This document shows positions 1-8,258 of a DNA stretch of 64,000 bases, one piece after another; position 1 is the stretch's first letter, and every line of letters starts with the position of its first letter. Location: the NCBI RefSeq assembly GCF_014207235.1, contig NZ_JACHDA010000007.1, positions 62,001 through 126,000 of the forward strand, in the 5' to 3' direction. The translations under genes and the position numbers were made by a program. The notes beneath the pieces are model-generated. The model was not told the origin of the DNA and made no database searches. It saw nothing but the letters and a program-made list of their open reading frames with translations. The stretch comes from Sphingopyxis sp. JAI128 (GTDB lineage Bacteria; Pseudomonadota; Alphaproteobacteria; Sphingomonadales; Sphingomonadaceae).

Positions 1-391
1 CCTTGATGCCGGGCTCGGCGGTCCAAATTTCGGCACTGTCGAGGTCGAAGCGGAGCAGGACGAGCTTCGGATCGTCCTTGCCGCCTTCGTACCAGGCCGC
101 GATGCCGTTGTTCCACAGCTTGTCGAGCACCGCAGGGTCGGTTTCGCGGCGCAGCGTGCCCGCGATACAGGCGAAAAGGTCGTGACCCTTCGACGCGAAT
201 TGCGCCATGGCGGGCCCGCCGCCCGCGAGGCGGTTGTCGGCCGAAGTAAAGAACCAGACTGCGCTGTTAGCGTCCTTGTCCAGCTGTACGTTCATCGGAA
301 TATGATGGTCGCGCTCGCCCGTCGCGCCGAGCATGACGTAGGGGCTGTCGGCCAAGGCTTTCCAAAATTGCTGTTTGATATCGTCGCTCAT
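1..391 (-). CDS. PNPOx-like general stress protein, 3' end outside window
   Basis: Partial gene: the ATG is at 391 and about 130 residues are visible before the window edge. The protein opens MSDDIKQQFWKALADSPYVM and carries features of the pyridoxamine-phosphate-oxidase-like split-barrel family (general stress protein 26 group): the VWFFTSADNRLA strand pair, a conserved MAQFASKGHDLFACIAGT stretch, and WNNGIAAWYEGGKDDPKL. Members bind FMN or F420-like cofactors; the substrate cannot be told. It lies 68 nt downstream of the VOC gene on the same strand, so it may share the SoxR-type promoter upstream of that gene (inference). Confidence 0.8.
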   Translation of the reverse strand, partial: MSDDIKQQFWKALADSPYVMLGATGERDHHIPMNVQLDKDANSAVWFFTSADNRLAGGGPAMAQFASKGHDLFACIAGTLRRETDPAVLDKLWNNGIAAWYEGGKDDPKLVLLRFDLDSAEIWTAEPGIK

Positions 392-459
392 CGAAAGGCT
401 CCATTTCCGTTATCCCCCGATGACCCATCAACGCCGGAGTGCCGCACTCGTTGCCCCGT

Positions 460-855
460 TCAGCGCCGGCGCGGCTCGGCATAGCTGACGACTTCATATT
501 CGATGCCGTCGGGATCGAAGAAATAGAAGCGGCGGCCGGGTTCGTAATCGCCATGGTTGAAGGGCGTCAGGCCCACGGCTTTTACGCGCATCTCGATCGT
601 GTCGAGATCGTCGACCTGCACCCCGACATGGTTGAGCGGCTCGCCCTTCGGATAGCGGGCGTCCCGATGCTCGCCGTCGGGGACGGTGTAGAGCGCGACA
701 TAGGCGGAATCGCTGCCGAGGTGGATCGTGCGCCCGCCGTCGCGCGCGGGGCCGCGCCAGCGTTCGTGCCAGCCAAAGATCGCCGAGAGGATTCCGGCGG
801 TGCGATCGGGGTCGCTGACCGTCAGATTCACATGCTCGATGAAGGGATGCGTCAC
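460..855 (-). CDS. VOC-family (glyoxalase/dioxygenase fold) protein
   Basis: A 131-residue single VOC module. It starts with the typical EHVNLTVSDPDRTAGILSAI strand-helix, has NHVGVQVDDLDTIEMRVKA at the second repeat, and ends with the FYFFDPDGIEYEVVSY signature. Metal-ligand-type residues are His8 (first repeat), the His of NHVGV, and the Glu near IEYEVV. The substrate is unknown: glyoxalase, bleomycin-type resistance and ring-cleaving enzymes share this fold. The start is GTG at 855 with AGGAG eight bases upstream. It is divergent from soxR and appears to be read from a promoter with a 19-bp spacer carrying a SoxR-like box. Confidence 0.85.
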   Translation of the reverse strand: MTHPFIEHVNLTVSDPDRTAGILSAIFGWHERWRGPARDGGRTIHLGSDSAYVALYTVPDGEHRDARYPKGEPLNHVGVQVDDLDTIEMRVKAVGLTPFNHGDYEPGRRFYFFDPDGIEYEVVSYAEPRRR

Positions 856-886
856 CTTGTTTCTCCTGATTCGCGTTGACGCGCGG

Positions 887-917
887 TTTATGAAAGCTCA
901 AGTCAGGTAGAGGTCAA
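887..917 (-). promoter_or_regulatory. SoxR-type promoter and SoxR box for the VOC gene
   Basis: On the minus strand TTGACC (917-912) is followed after exactly 19 bases by CATAAA (892-887). The over-long 19-bp spacer is the hallmark of MerR-family activated promoters. Within it CCTCTACCTGACTTGAGC (913-896) matches 13 of 18 positions of the classical SoxR box CCTCAAGTTAACTTGAGG. The box sits between soxR and the VOC gene and points at the latter. Confidence 0.7.
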
Positions 918-938
918 GCGCAAGCAGGAGCGAAGACG

Positions 939-1409
939 ATGCATCGGACCGACCTGATCGCGATCGGCGAACTCGCGGCGCGAACGGGCGTCGCGGTGTC
1001 GGCGATCCGTTTCTATGAGGCGAAGGGGCTGGTCGAGGCCTTGCGCACGCGCGGCGGGCAGCGGCGCTTCCTGCGCGCCGACATACGGCGCGTGTCATTC
1101 ATCCTGATCGCGCAGCAACTAGGGCTCAGCCTTGAGGAGATCGCCGCCGAACTGGCGCGGTTGCCCGCCGGCCGAACGCCGAACGGCGCCGACTGGACGC
1201 GGATCAGCACGGGCCTGCGGGTGCGGATCGATGGTCAGATCGCGGCGCTTGAATGCACGCGCGAACTGCTCGACAATTGCATCGGCTGCGGCTGCCTTTC
1301 CCTCAAGAAATGCGGGCTGTATAATTGCGGCGACAAAGCGGCGCAGCGCGGGGCGGGGCCGCGTTATGTGCTGGGCGACCGGGCGGCAGAGATTGCAGAG
1401 GTGGGATGA
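939..1409 (+). CDS. soxR: Redox-sensing MerR-family activator SoxR
   Basis: A 156-residue MerR-family regulator. The N-terminal winged helix reads IGELAARTGVAVSAIRFYEA; a dimerisation helix follows; residues 114-125 contain C-x2-C-x-C-x5-C (Cys114, 117, 119, 125), the [2Fe-2S] ligand pattern that separates SoxR from other MerR proteins. The iron-sulphur cluster senses redox-cycling compounds or superoxide (known of the family). It is divergent from the VOC gene, with the SoxR box at 896-913 only about 25 bases before its own ATG, so autoregulation is possible. Outside enterobacteria SoxR usually controls a few nearby oxidoreductase or efflux genes rather than soxS, which fits this context. 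Confidence 0.93.
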   Translation: MHRTDLIAIGELAARTGVAVSAIRFYEAKGLVEALRTRGGQRRFLRADIRRVSFILIAQQLGLSLEEIAAELARLPAGRTPNGADWTRISTGLRVRIDGQIAALECTRELLDNCIGCGCLSLKKCGLYNCGDKAAQRGAGPRYVLGDRAAEIAEVG

Positions 1410-1415
1410 GTAGAG

Positions 1416-1437
1416 TGTCGGCTTTGGGGTGGGGAGC
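1416..1437. repeat. Short repeat part A, copy 1
   Basis: A 22-bp string beginning TGTCGGCTTTGG and ending TGGGGAGC, identical to 56079-56100. In the second copy it lies ten bases before the palindromic 136-bp repeat. Here about 130 bases containing another palindromic element lie between them. Confidence 0.85.
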
Positions 1438-1459
1438 CGTCACAGTCAGCCCCCCCCTC

Positions 1460-1530
1460 GTCACTCCGGACTTGATCCGGGGTCCATGACTTCGACGCCG
1501 CGACGGATCCCGGATCAAGTCCCAGATGAC
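1460..1530. repeat. Interspersed palindromic repeat (GTCACTCCGGACTTGATCC type)
   Basis: The left end reads GTCACTCCGGACTTGATCC and the right end GGATCAAGTCCCAGATGAC, so the two ends form an imperfect inverted repeat of about 20 bp. Such elements are scattered through sphingomonad intergenic regions. It is non-coding. It sits inside the composite repeat region 1416-1705. Confidence 0.75.
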
Positions 1531-1570
1531 GATGAAATAAAGGATCGCGATTATTCGTCAGCGACCTCAA

Positions 1571-1705
1571 ATCCTCCCTGTCGCGCAGCGATGGGGAGGG
1601 GGACCGCTCCGAAGCGAGGGGTAGAGGGGCCGCAGCGCCGCGCCATTTGCCCCTCCGTCAGCGCTTCGCGCTGCCACCTCCCCATGGCTTCGCCACAGGG
1701 AGGAT
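1571..1705. repeat. 135-bp palindromic repeat, copy 1
   Basis: It starts ATCCTCCCTGTCGCG and ends CGCCACAGGGAGGAT, so its ends are inverted. Internally TTTGCCCCTCCGTCAGCGCT and CACCTCCCCATGGCTTCGCC are identical to the copy at 56111-56246. The central part differs between the copies. It is non-coding, and probably a non-autonomous interspersed element or transcribed hairpin. Confidence 0.85.
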
Positions 1706-1738
1706 CTTATGACAACTACCGGTCGTTCTCAGCCTTTC

Positions 1739-1827
1739 GTCACCCCAGACATGATCCGGGGTCGATCCGCCCTATCCCGCGCGCGCTGAGCAAGCGGTCT
1801 TGGATCCCGGTTCAAGTTCGGGATGAC
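1739..1827. repeat. Interspersed palindromic repeat (GTCACCCCAGACATGATCC type)
   Basis: The left end GTCACCCCAGACATGATCCG pairs with the right end CGGTTCAAGTTCGGGATGAC as an imperfect inverted repeat. It is the same element class as 1460-1530. The stretch 1410-1869 thus holds only repeats and no supported gene. Confidence 0.7.
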
Positions 1828-1869
1828 GAGCGTACAGGCTTGCAATCGCCCGCTTCCGCGCGTTTCTTC

Positions 1870-2157
1870 TCAAACCCCGCTCAGTTTCTCGATCTCCGGC
1901 GCCCCCGCCAGGCACGGACCCAGTTTCGCGCCCAGGCTGCGAAAATGATCCGACGCGCGATGGGCTTCAACTGCCGCCTCGTCGTCATAACATTCCAGCA
2001 CCTTGTACACGCCCGCTTCGCCCGTGCGGAACAGCTTGTAATAGCTGTTGCCCGGTTCGTTCGCGGCGACGGCGGGCGCCAGTTCGGCGAACACGCCCTC
2101 GAATTCCGCTTCCTTGCCGGGCTGGACGCGCAGCGTGGCGATGATACCGATGGTCAT
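1870..2157 (-). CDS. Antibiotic-biosynthesis-monooxygenase (YgiN-like) protein
   Basis: A 95-residue ABM-domain protein of the usual length for the family (about 90-105). It has the opening strand IGIIATLRVQPGKEAEFE, the central NSYYKLFRTGEAGVYKVLEC and the later AVEAHRASDHFRSL helix. Members form ferredoxin-like dimers and act as quinol or polyketide monooxygenases without a cofactor; the substrate is unknown. It follows the AhpD-like gene by 12 nt on the same strand and probably belongs to the thiolase transcription unit. Confidence 0.85.
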   Translation of the reverse strand: MTIGIIATLRVQPGKEAEFEGVFAELAPAVAANEPGNSYYKLFRTGEAGVYKVLECYDDEAAVEAHRASDHFRSLGAKLGPCLAGAPEIEKLSGV

Positions 2158-2169
2158 GTTTCTGTCTCC

Positions 2170-2760
2170 TTAAAGCTGTTTGCGAAGATCGGGGTCGACG
2201 TCCCAGCCATCCTCGACCTGGACGCCGAAGCTGTTGAGGATCATCGATACCTGGGTATATTGGCCGACGGTCATGACGAGGTCCATGCGGCCCTTGTCGC
2301 CGAGCGGCGCGAGTGCGGCCCAGCTGGCGTTGGTCACGAAATGGTTGGTGGTAAGCTCGTCGGTCGCGCGGAGCATCGCGCGGTCGAGTTCGGTCCAGTC
2401 CTCTGCATCGGGACCGGCCTTGATGCGCGCGATCTCGTCTTCGGTCAGGCCGCAGTCGAGCCCGATGCGCTTGTGCTGCGTCCACTCATAGCCCGAGCGG
2501 CAGTTGTAGCCGGTGCGCAGGATGACGAGTTCGCGGTCCCGAGGAGACAGCGCATTGCGCCGCGACAGGATATAATTGCCCCAGCCGAGGAAGGCGGTGA
2601 GCGCCTTGGGCGCATGGGCAAGGGTGCGGAAGATGTTGAGAATCTTGCCGCCCCCGACCTTGCCCCCATCGGAGGCAAGGAAGGGTTCGAGCGCGACGCG
2701 CTGGTCGGCATCGAGCCGGTCCAAATCGACCGGCTCGATACGCGGTTTGTCCAGGCGCAA
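2170..2760 (-). CDS. Carboxymuconolactone decarboxylase/AhpD-like protein
   Basis: A protein of about 196 residues. The core ELVILRTGYNCRSGYEWTQH is the CMD-family active-site region: a Cys, a YEW and a His lie on the helix that supplies catalytic residues in AhpD-type alkylhydroperoxidases and decarboxylases. Only one of the two AhpD cysteines is present, so it is probably a general CMD-family protein, not AhpD itself. The start is uncertain. An ATG at 2826 would lie deep inside the thiolase gene and give a low-complexity Arg/Ser leader. A TTG at 2760, two bases past the thiolase stop, gives LRLDKPRIEPVDLDRL and is preferred. Confidence 0.8.
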   Translation of the reverse strand: MRLDKPRIEPVDLDRLDADQRVALEPFLASDGGKVGGGKILNIFRTLAHAPKALTAFLGWGNYILSRRNALSPRDRELVILRTGYNCRSGYEWTQHKRIGLDCGLTEDEIARIKAGPDAEDWTELDRAMLRATDELTTNHFVTNASWAALAPLGDKGRMDLVMTVGQYTQVSMILNSFGVQVEDGWDVDPDLRKQL

Positions 2761-2761
2761 A

Positions 2762-3943
2762 TCAGAAGACCTCGAACAGACCCGCCGCGCCCTGACCGCC
2801 GCCGATGCACATCGTGACGACGGCATATTTCACGCCGCGACGCTTGCCTTCGATCAGCGCGTGGCCGACGCAGCGCGAGCCGGTCATGCCGAAGGGGTGG
2901 CCGATCGAGATCGAGCCGCCGTTGACGTTGAGCAGATCGTTCGGGATGCCGAGCTTGTCGCGGCAGTAGAGCACCTGCACCGCGAAAGCTTCGTTGAGTT
3001 CCCAGAGGCCGATGTCGTCCATCTTGAGCTCGAAGCGTTCCAGCAGCTTCGGAATCGCGAAGACGGGGCCGATACCCATTTCGTCGGGTTCGGTGCCCGC
3101 GACCGCCATGCCGACATAGCGGCCGAGCGGCTGGAGCCCCCGTTTCTCGGCGACCTTGGCTTCCATCACGACGCACGCCGACGAACCGTCGGCAAGCTGG
3201 CTGGCGTTGCCCGCGGTGATCGTGTGGCCTTCGCCCATCACGGGCTTGAGGCTCGACAGCCCTTCGAGCGTCGTGTCGGGACGGTTGCACTCGTCCTTGT
3301 CGGCGACGACGTCCTTGAAGCTGACTTCCTTGGTTTCCTTGTTCACGACCGCCATCGTCGCCTTGCAGGCGACGATCTCGTCGTCATATTTGCCCGCGGC
3401 CTGAGCAGCGGCAGTGCGTTGCTGTGACTGGAGCGAATATTCGTCCTGCGCTTCGCGGCTGATATTGTAACGCTTGGCGACGACCTCGGCCGTGCCGATC
3501 ATCGGCATATAGGTATCCTTGTGCATCGCGATCAGCTCGGCGTCGGTCTCGATGAACACCTTGCCGCTGCCGCTGACTTTCGAGATCGACTCGATGCCGC
3601 CGGCGACCGCGATGTCCTGGCGGTCGACGATGATCTGCTTTGCGGCGGTCGCGATCGTCATCAGGCCCGACGAACATTGGCGGTCGATCGACATGCCGGG
3701 GACGGTGACGGGCAGGCCGGCGCGCAGCGCGACGAGGCGGCCGATGTTCATCGTCTGCGAGCCCTGCTGCATCGCGGCGCCAAAGAGGACATCGTCGATC
3801 TCGCCGCCTTCGAGGCCGGCACGCTCGACCGCCGCGCGGACCGAATGGGCGCCCAGCGTCGGGGCGAGGGTGTTGTTGAACGAGCCGCGCGCCGCCTTGG
3901 TCAGCGGGGTACGGGCGGTGGAGACGATAACGGCGTCACGCAT
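2762..3943 (-). CDS. Acetyl-CoA C-acyltransferase (thiolase)
   Basis: A 393-residue thiolase of full length. It has the nucleophilic Cys in DRQCSSG (about residue 88), [10 protein letters not shown] near residue 350 and the C-terminal [13 protein letters not shown] with the second catalytic Cys. Thiolases cleave 3-ketoacyl-CoA in beta-oxidation or condense acetyl-CoA; with a MaoC hydratase next door a degradative role in fatty- or aromatic-acid metabolism is likely. The stop is two bases before the TTG of the CMD-family gene, suggesting coupled translation. Whether it prefers short or long chains cannot be read from sequence. Confidence 0.93.
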   Translation of the reverse strand: MRDAVIVSTARTPLTKAARGSFNNTLAPTLGAHSVRAAVERAGLEGGEIDDVLFGAAMQQGSQTMNIGRLVALRAGLPVTVPGMSIDRQCSSGLMTIATAAKQIIVDRQDIAVAGGIESISKVSGSGKVFIETDAELIAMHKDTYMPMIGTAEVVAKRYNISREAQDEYSLQSQQRTAAAQAAGKYDDEIVACKATMAVVNKETKEVSFKDVVADKDECNRPDTTLEGLSSLKPVMGEGHTITAGNASQLADGSSACVVMEAKVAEKRGLQPLGRYVGMAVAGTEPDEMGIGPVFAIPKLLERFELKMDDIGLWELNEAFAVQVLYCRDKLGIPNDLLNVNGGSISIGHPFGMTGSRCVGHALIEGKRRGVKYAVVTMCIGGGQGAAGLFEVF

Positions 3944-4008
3944 GATAGGAGTCCTTCTTTCTGAATCCGGTTATCTTAACGGGGGAGGTCGGCCGGTAAA
4001 CTTATGCT

Positions 4009-4467
4009 TTAGACGAAGAACTGGCTGATCCATTCGGCGATCAGCGCGGGTTTTTCCTCACCTTCGATCTCGATCGTCACTTCGTTGGTCTGTTGCCACT
4101 GGCCGGGGCGTTTTTCTTCGAGCTCGAGCAGCTTCACATGGCTGCGCACGCGCTTGCCCGAGCGTACGGGGGCGAGGAAGCGGACCTTGTTGCCGCCATA
4201 GTTCACGCCCATCTTGACGCCCGCGATCTTCGGGCCGTCGGTCTTCTGGCCGAGCATCGGGATCAGCGACAGCGTCAGAAAGCCGTGCGCGATCGTGCCG
4301 CCGAAGGGCGTGAGCTTGGCCTTTTCCTCGTCGATATGAATGAACTGATGGTCGCCCGTCGCGTCGGCGAATTTGTCGATCATCGCCTGATCGACGAGCA
4401 CCCATTCGGATGTGCCCAGATGCTCACCGACCTTGGCTTGCAGGTCCTGCGGCGTGATGGTGGCCAT
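4009..4467 (-). CDS. MaoC-family (R)-specific enoyl-CoA hydratase-like protein
   Basis: A hotdog-fold protein of 152 residues. The MaoC hydratase-2 motif is clear: ADATGDHQFIHIDEEKA with the catalytic Asp and His, followed by GGTIAHGFLTLSLIP. It probably hydrates trans-2-enoyl-CoA. The start at 4467 (MATITPQDLQ) has GGAGGGG at 4475-4481; an in-frame ATG at 4536 would add an Arg-rich leader without that site. It is 65 nt upstream of the thiolase gene on the same strand, as expected for a beta-oxidation-type unit. Confidence 0.88.
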   Translation of the reverse strand: MATITPQDLQAKVGEHLGTSEWVLVDQAMIDKFADATGDHQFIHIDEEKAKLTPFGGTIAHGFLTLSLIPMLGQKTDGPKIAGVKMGVNYGGNKVRFLAPVRSGKRVRSHVKLLELEEKRPGQWQQTNEVTIEIEGEEKPALIAEWISQFFV

Positions 4468-4545
4468 ATCTGATCCCCTCCAATACTGGTTCGGGGCGCG
4501 TTCTAGGCCTCTCTTGCCGCGTTGCACAAGGGCCAAGGGCTTTAG

Positions 4546-5760
4546 CTAAGGCGCCGTAGCGTCAGCCTTCGGCGGCTTTGGCGTCTTCATCGTGACGCTT
4601 TCGGCATAGGGCAGAATCATCGTTCCGTCGGGCGCCGCGGTAAACGTCGTTTGCGTCGGATAGGCGAAGTCGTAGCCCGCCTTCGTCAGTTCGTCGAAAA
4701 CGCCGATGCCAATCGCGGTGCGCGCGGCGATCACCTCGTTATAATCGTCGCTGTGGATATCGGCGACGAGTTCGAAATCGAGGCTCGAAGCGCCAAAGCC
4801 GATGAAGCTCGAGCGGACGAATTCATGTTTTTCGGCTTCGACCTGCGCCCGCAGCAGCGCCGGCAGCGCGCGCAGCATGTCGGGGGTCGTCTGATAGACG
4901 ACGCCGATCGCGAACTGCACGCGGCGACGGTGGAGGTGGGCGTAATTGGTGATTTCCTTCGACAGGAGGTTGGTGTTCGAAATGACGAGCAGCTCGCCGT
5001 TCACCGATCGCAGATGCGTACTTTTGAGCCCGATCCGCTCGACGGTCGCAATGCTGTTGTCATATTTGATCGTCTCGCCAACGCGGAACGGGCGGTCGAA
5101 GATGATCGAAAGCGAGGCGAAGAGGTCGGAGAAAATGCCCTGCGCGGCAAGGCCGATCGCGATGCCGCCGATGCCGAGACCGGCGATCAGGCCGGTGACG
5201 TTGACGCCCATATTGTCGAGAATGACGATCGCGGCGACCGCGAACAATGCGACACTGATGAGCAGGCGGATGATGCCCATCGCGTTTGACAGGGTTTCGT
5301 TATGGCCTTCCGCGGCGCGGCGCTGGATCAACCCGAGGACGATTTCGCGCGCCCAGATCGCGACCTGCAGCACCACCGCTATCGTAAAGATGAACTGGAG
5401 GATGTTCATGATCAGCGCCGGGGGCTGCGCATAGCCTGCCACCAGACGGATGGCGATGATCGCGAGCACGACCGACTTGGTCTTGTAGATCACGCGGCCC
5501 ACGATGTCGGTCAACGTGAACTGGCCCGGCGCGGATTGTGCGCGTTTCAGCGCAAAGCTGCGCACCATCGAGAGGAAGAGGTAGATGAGGAGGCCCGCAC
5601 CGACCGCGATGCCGATCTGAAGCCAGTGACTGTTTACCCACGCGACACTGGCGTCCCACCATAGGCGCAGATCCTCGAGCGGGTTGCCGCGAGACGGGCT
5701 TTTGACGGCGGGAGCCTTCGCGGCGGCGGTCGTGGCGGCGGTCAGGATAGAGAAGGTCAT
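4546..5760 (-). CDS. MscS-family mechanosensitive ion channel
   Basis: A 404-residue inner-membrane protein. Predicted membrane helices lie near residues 45-70, 85-110, 125-150 and 165-185. The pore helix reads AGLGIGGIAIGLAAQGIFSD, the Gly/Ala-rich TM3 of MscS, followed by FDRPFRVGE at the start of the beta domain. It carries an N-terminal extension and one or two extra helices compared with the 286-residue E. coli MscS. The C-terminal tail after residue 360 is low complexity. It would open under membrane tension to release osmolytes. It stands alone, 26 nt downstream of the topoisomerase gene's stop and on the same strand. Confidence 0.92.
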   Translation of the reverse strand: MTFSILTAATTAAAKAPAVKSPSRGNPLEDLRLWWDASVAWVNSHWLQIGIAVGAGLLIYLFLSMVRSFALKRAQSAPGQFTLTDIVGRVIYKTKSVVLAIIAIRLVAGYAQPPALIMNILQFIFTIAVVLQVAIWAREIVLGLIQRRAAEGHNETLSNAMGIIRLLISVALFAVAAIVILDNMGVNVTGLIAGLGIGGIAIGLAAQGIFSDLFASLSIIFDRPFRVGETIKYDNSIATVERIGLKSTHLRSVNGELLVISNTNLLSKEITNYAHLHRRRVQFAIGVVYQTTPDMLRALPALLRAQVEAEKHEFVRSSFIGFGASSLDFELVADIHSDDYNEVIAARTAIGIGVFDELTKAGYDFAYPTQTTFTAAPDGTMILPYAESVTMKTPKPPKADATAP

Positions 5761-5786
5761 GGGGGCCTTAGGGGTCCTCTTGCAAG

Positions 5787-6797
5787 TCAGGCGGAGCGGA
5801 GCAACGCCGCGGCATCGGGCGCGCGTTCCAGATAGGTCAAAAAACCGCGTTCGTAACGCGAAAGATATCGGGTCGCGCGCGGCAGCTTGCCGGCGGCGGC
5901 GGCAAAGTCCCCGCGTTCCTGGGCCGCGGCGAGCATCGCGGGGTGGATATAGGCCTTGCGCGCGATCGCCGGCGTGTTGCCGAGGCGGTCCGCGACATGT
6001 TCGAGCACCGCTTTCAGCATCGGGGGATCGGGGGCCTCGTAAAGGAAGGCGAAGGCCTCGACGCTCGCCGACCAGGTGCGGAAATGCTTGGCGCTGAATT
6101 CGTCACCCATCGCATCGCGAATATAGGCGTTCACATCGTCGGACGCGACCGAGCAGAGCCCGCTTTCATTCTCATATTGAAAGAGATTCTGGCCGGGTAG
6201 GTCCTGCAGCCGCCGGATCAGCGTCGTCAGGCTGCGATCGCTGATCATAACGTCGCGCTTCGCCCCGCCTTTGGCGACATATTTGAGGCGGAGCGTCTTG
6301 CCCGAGAGCTTGGCGTGGCGCTGGCGCAGGGTCGTGGCTCCGAAGCTGTTGTTGGCCGCGACATATTGTTCGTTCCCGATGCGCAGCGCGGCGAGATCGA
6401 GAAGGCGCACGACCGCCGCGACGACGCGTTCGGAACAGAGCGTCCGCCGTTTAAGGTCGTCGGCGAGGCGTGCGCGAAGGAGCGGCAGGGCGTGGCCGAA
6501 TGCCGCGCAGCGGTCATATTTGTCGGCTTCGCGCGCCATGCGAAATTCGGGGTGGTAGCGATATTGCTTGCGCCCGCGCGCGTCGTAACCGGTCGCGAGG
6601 ATGTGGCCATTGGGCGCGGGGCAGAACCAGGCATCCTCATAGGCGGGGGGGAGCGCGATCGCGTTGAGACGGTCAATCTCGTCGCGGTCGCGGATGATTT
6701 TTCCCTTCGCATCGCGATAGCGCCAGCCCACGCCCGATCGTTCCCGACTGATGCCGGGCAAATTGTCGTCGACATGGACAAGGCGCGGGGCGGGCAT
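5787..6797 (-). CDS. DNA topoisomerase IB (poxvirus-like)
   Basis: A 336-residue bacterial topoisomerase IB. The N-terminal domain includes YRDAKGKIIRD and LNAIALPPAYEDAWFCP, a usual opening of the family. The catalytic domain has LRIGNEQYVAANNSFGATTL, the Lys-rich YVAKGGAKR turn, and GNTPAIARKAYIHP with the probable nucleophile Tyr283. It relaxes supercoils by forming a 3'-phosphotyrosyl link. Bacterial homologues are common in soil alphaproteobacteria and are not essential in those studied. No operon partner is evident. Confidence 0.93.
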   Translation of the reverse strand: MPAPRLVHVDDNLPGISRERSGVGWRYRDAKGKIIRDRDEIDRLNAIALPPAYEDAWFCPAPNGHILATGYDARGRKQYRYHPEFRMAREADKYDRCAAFGHALPLLRARLADDLKRRTLCSERVVAAVVRLLDLAALRIGNEQYVAANNSFGATTLRQRHAKLSGKTLRLKYVAKGGAKRDVMISDRSLTTLIRRLQDLPGQNLFQYENESGLCSVASDDVNAYIRDAMGDEFSAKHFRTWSASVEAFAFLYEAPDPPMLKAVLEHVADRLGNTPAIARKAYIHPAMLAAAQERGDFAAAAGKLPRATRYLSRYERGFLTYLERAPDAAALLRSA

Positions 6798-6875
6798 GGT
6801 GCAATAGCGTTCGGGCCGGGCGGATAGTTCCCCATCGTGTCATCGCCGCCTTCGGCTCGGCGGCGATGCAGGCGA

Positions 6876-8258
6876 TCAGTTCGGAGCGGGCACCGGGTGG
6901 CGCGCCGGAACTTGCGCGGGGCGTGCGGTCAGCGGACGCCACCCCGCTTCCTTTTCGCGGCGGCGGCAATAGGTCGAGAGCCCCATTTCGAGCGCCAGCA
7001 TCATGTAGATGAAAGGCTGGAAAGCGATGCCGACGAAAAGCGAACCGACCAGATAGACGACATGACCGTGCTGGAGCGCGGTCGCCAATGGCGCGATCCA
7101 TTGTTCCTCTGCGCGCCGGGTCTTGAGGTAACGCCGCCTGATCCGTTCCATCTGTACCAGCCCGGCTGTGTGCAGCAAAAGCCACAGCGCAAGGCCGGGA
7201 TATCCCTGTTCGCCGAGCATTTCGAAATAGCTCGAATGATAGGCGCGCGAATGTTCCTCATAAACCGTCGCTTCGGCATTTTGCGGTGCGTCGGGGTTAT
7301 AGGCGCTCGCGGCCCTTTCGACGCGGACGCTGTTCTGGATATAGGCTTCGAACCCACCGCCGAACGGATTGTCCTTCGCATAGTCCCATGTCCACATCCA
7401 CACGGCGACGCGTGTCGAGGCCGACTGGTCGGACTTGTGATCGCGGATTGTTTCCATGCGCTCGGTGAAGCTTTGCGGCAGGAAGGGGATCGCCGCGACG
7501 GCGAGCAGTCCGGCACCGGCGATATAGAGGAAACGGTGCTTCACCGCGCGCAGCGACAGCACCGCGAGCACGGCAAGGCAGACGAGTCCGGTGCGCGCCT
7601 GTGTGCCGACGGGCAGCAACATGCAGGCGAAGCAGAGCGCGAAGCAGAAGAGCGAGACGCGCCAGTCGGGCGGAAATATCGTGCCGTGACGGCGGTACCA
7701 CAGGATCAGCGGGATGATCGCGATGCCGACGGTCGACATGATCGATCCTTCATACAGGCCGTAATTTTCATTGAGCAACAGCTGGAGCGTCCCGTAGCCG
7801 CCACCGCCCGCCGCGGTCTTGAGTCCGCCCGCGATCGCGATCGACGCTGCCGACAGCAGCATGATCAGCGTCAGCGATTCGATGCGAAGCTTGGTGCGCA
7901 GGGTCAGCGGCAGGAAGATCGCCCAGACCAGCGCCTTCCACACCCAACTCCATTTGTCCGCTGCCTCGACCGGGAAGTCGGCCTGAATCGTCGTCAGCCA
8001 GCAGTAGAAGAGCAGGGCGATCAGCAGGAATTGCCGTCCCGACCATCGCGTGTCGCGCTTGTCGTCGACCGCCAGCCAGCCGACGATCGCGAGCCCGAAA
8101 ACGATCAGCGAGATCGGGATCGAGTTGATGAGAAAATAGCTCAAACGCTGGGGCGCGACGATGTCGATGTAACAAAAGCACAGCACGAACAGGAACGGCT
8201 TGCGGAAACCGACCCCGATGAAGGCGAAGAGAAAGGCGACGAACGCAATGTCACGCAT
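6876..8258 (-). CDS. O-glycosylation ligase, exosortase A-associated
   Basis: A multispanning membrane protein of about 460 residues with ten or more predicted helices. It opens MRDIAFVAFLFAFIGVGF, the start seen in the exosortase A-associated branch of O-antigen ligase (Wzy_C/WaaL-like) proteins, and has the large periplasmic loop before residue 370 with a conserved YHSSYFEMLGEQGYPGL. Family members are thought to attach glycan to PEP-CTERM proteins or polymerise exopolysaccharide. The start at 8258 is chosen because it overlaps the small upstream ORF by 8 nt; an ATG at 8270 is also in frame. A matching exosortase-system glycosyltransferase is divergently encoded, but the exosortase itself is not in the window. 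Confidence 0.82.
   Translation of the reverse strand: MRDIAFVAFLFAFIGVGFRKPFLFVLCFCYIDIVAPQRLSYFLINSIPISLIVFGLAIVGWLAVDDKRDTRWSGRQFLLIALLFYCWLTTIQADFPVEAADKWSWVWKALVWAIFLPLTLRTKLRIESLTLIMLLSAASIAIAGGLKTAAGGGGYGTLQLLLNENYGLYEGSIMSTVGIAIIPLILWYRRHGTIFPPDWRVSLFCFALCFACMLLPVGTQARTGLVCLAVLAVLSLRAVKHRFLYIAGAGLLAVAAIPFLPQSFTERMETIRDHKSDQSASTRVAVWMWTWDYAKDNPFGGGFEAYIQNSVRVERAASAYNPDAPQNAEATVYEEHSRAYHSSYFEMLGEQGYPGLALWLLLHTAGLVQMERIRRRYLKTRRAEEQWIAPLATALQHGHVVYLVGSLFVGIAFQPFIYMMLALEMGLSTYCRRREKEAGWRPLTARPAQVPARHPVPAPN

Noticed and set aside
1410..1869. CRISPR-like array suggested by repeated palindromes
   Set aside because: The repeats differ in sequence and length, have no regular spacers and no cas genes nearby.
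2761..2826. ATG start at 2826 for the carboxymuconolactone decarboxylase-family gene
   Set aside because: It would overlap the thiolase C-terminus by 65 bases and give an unstructured Arg/Ser leader; TTG at 2760 fits the family better.
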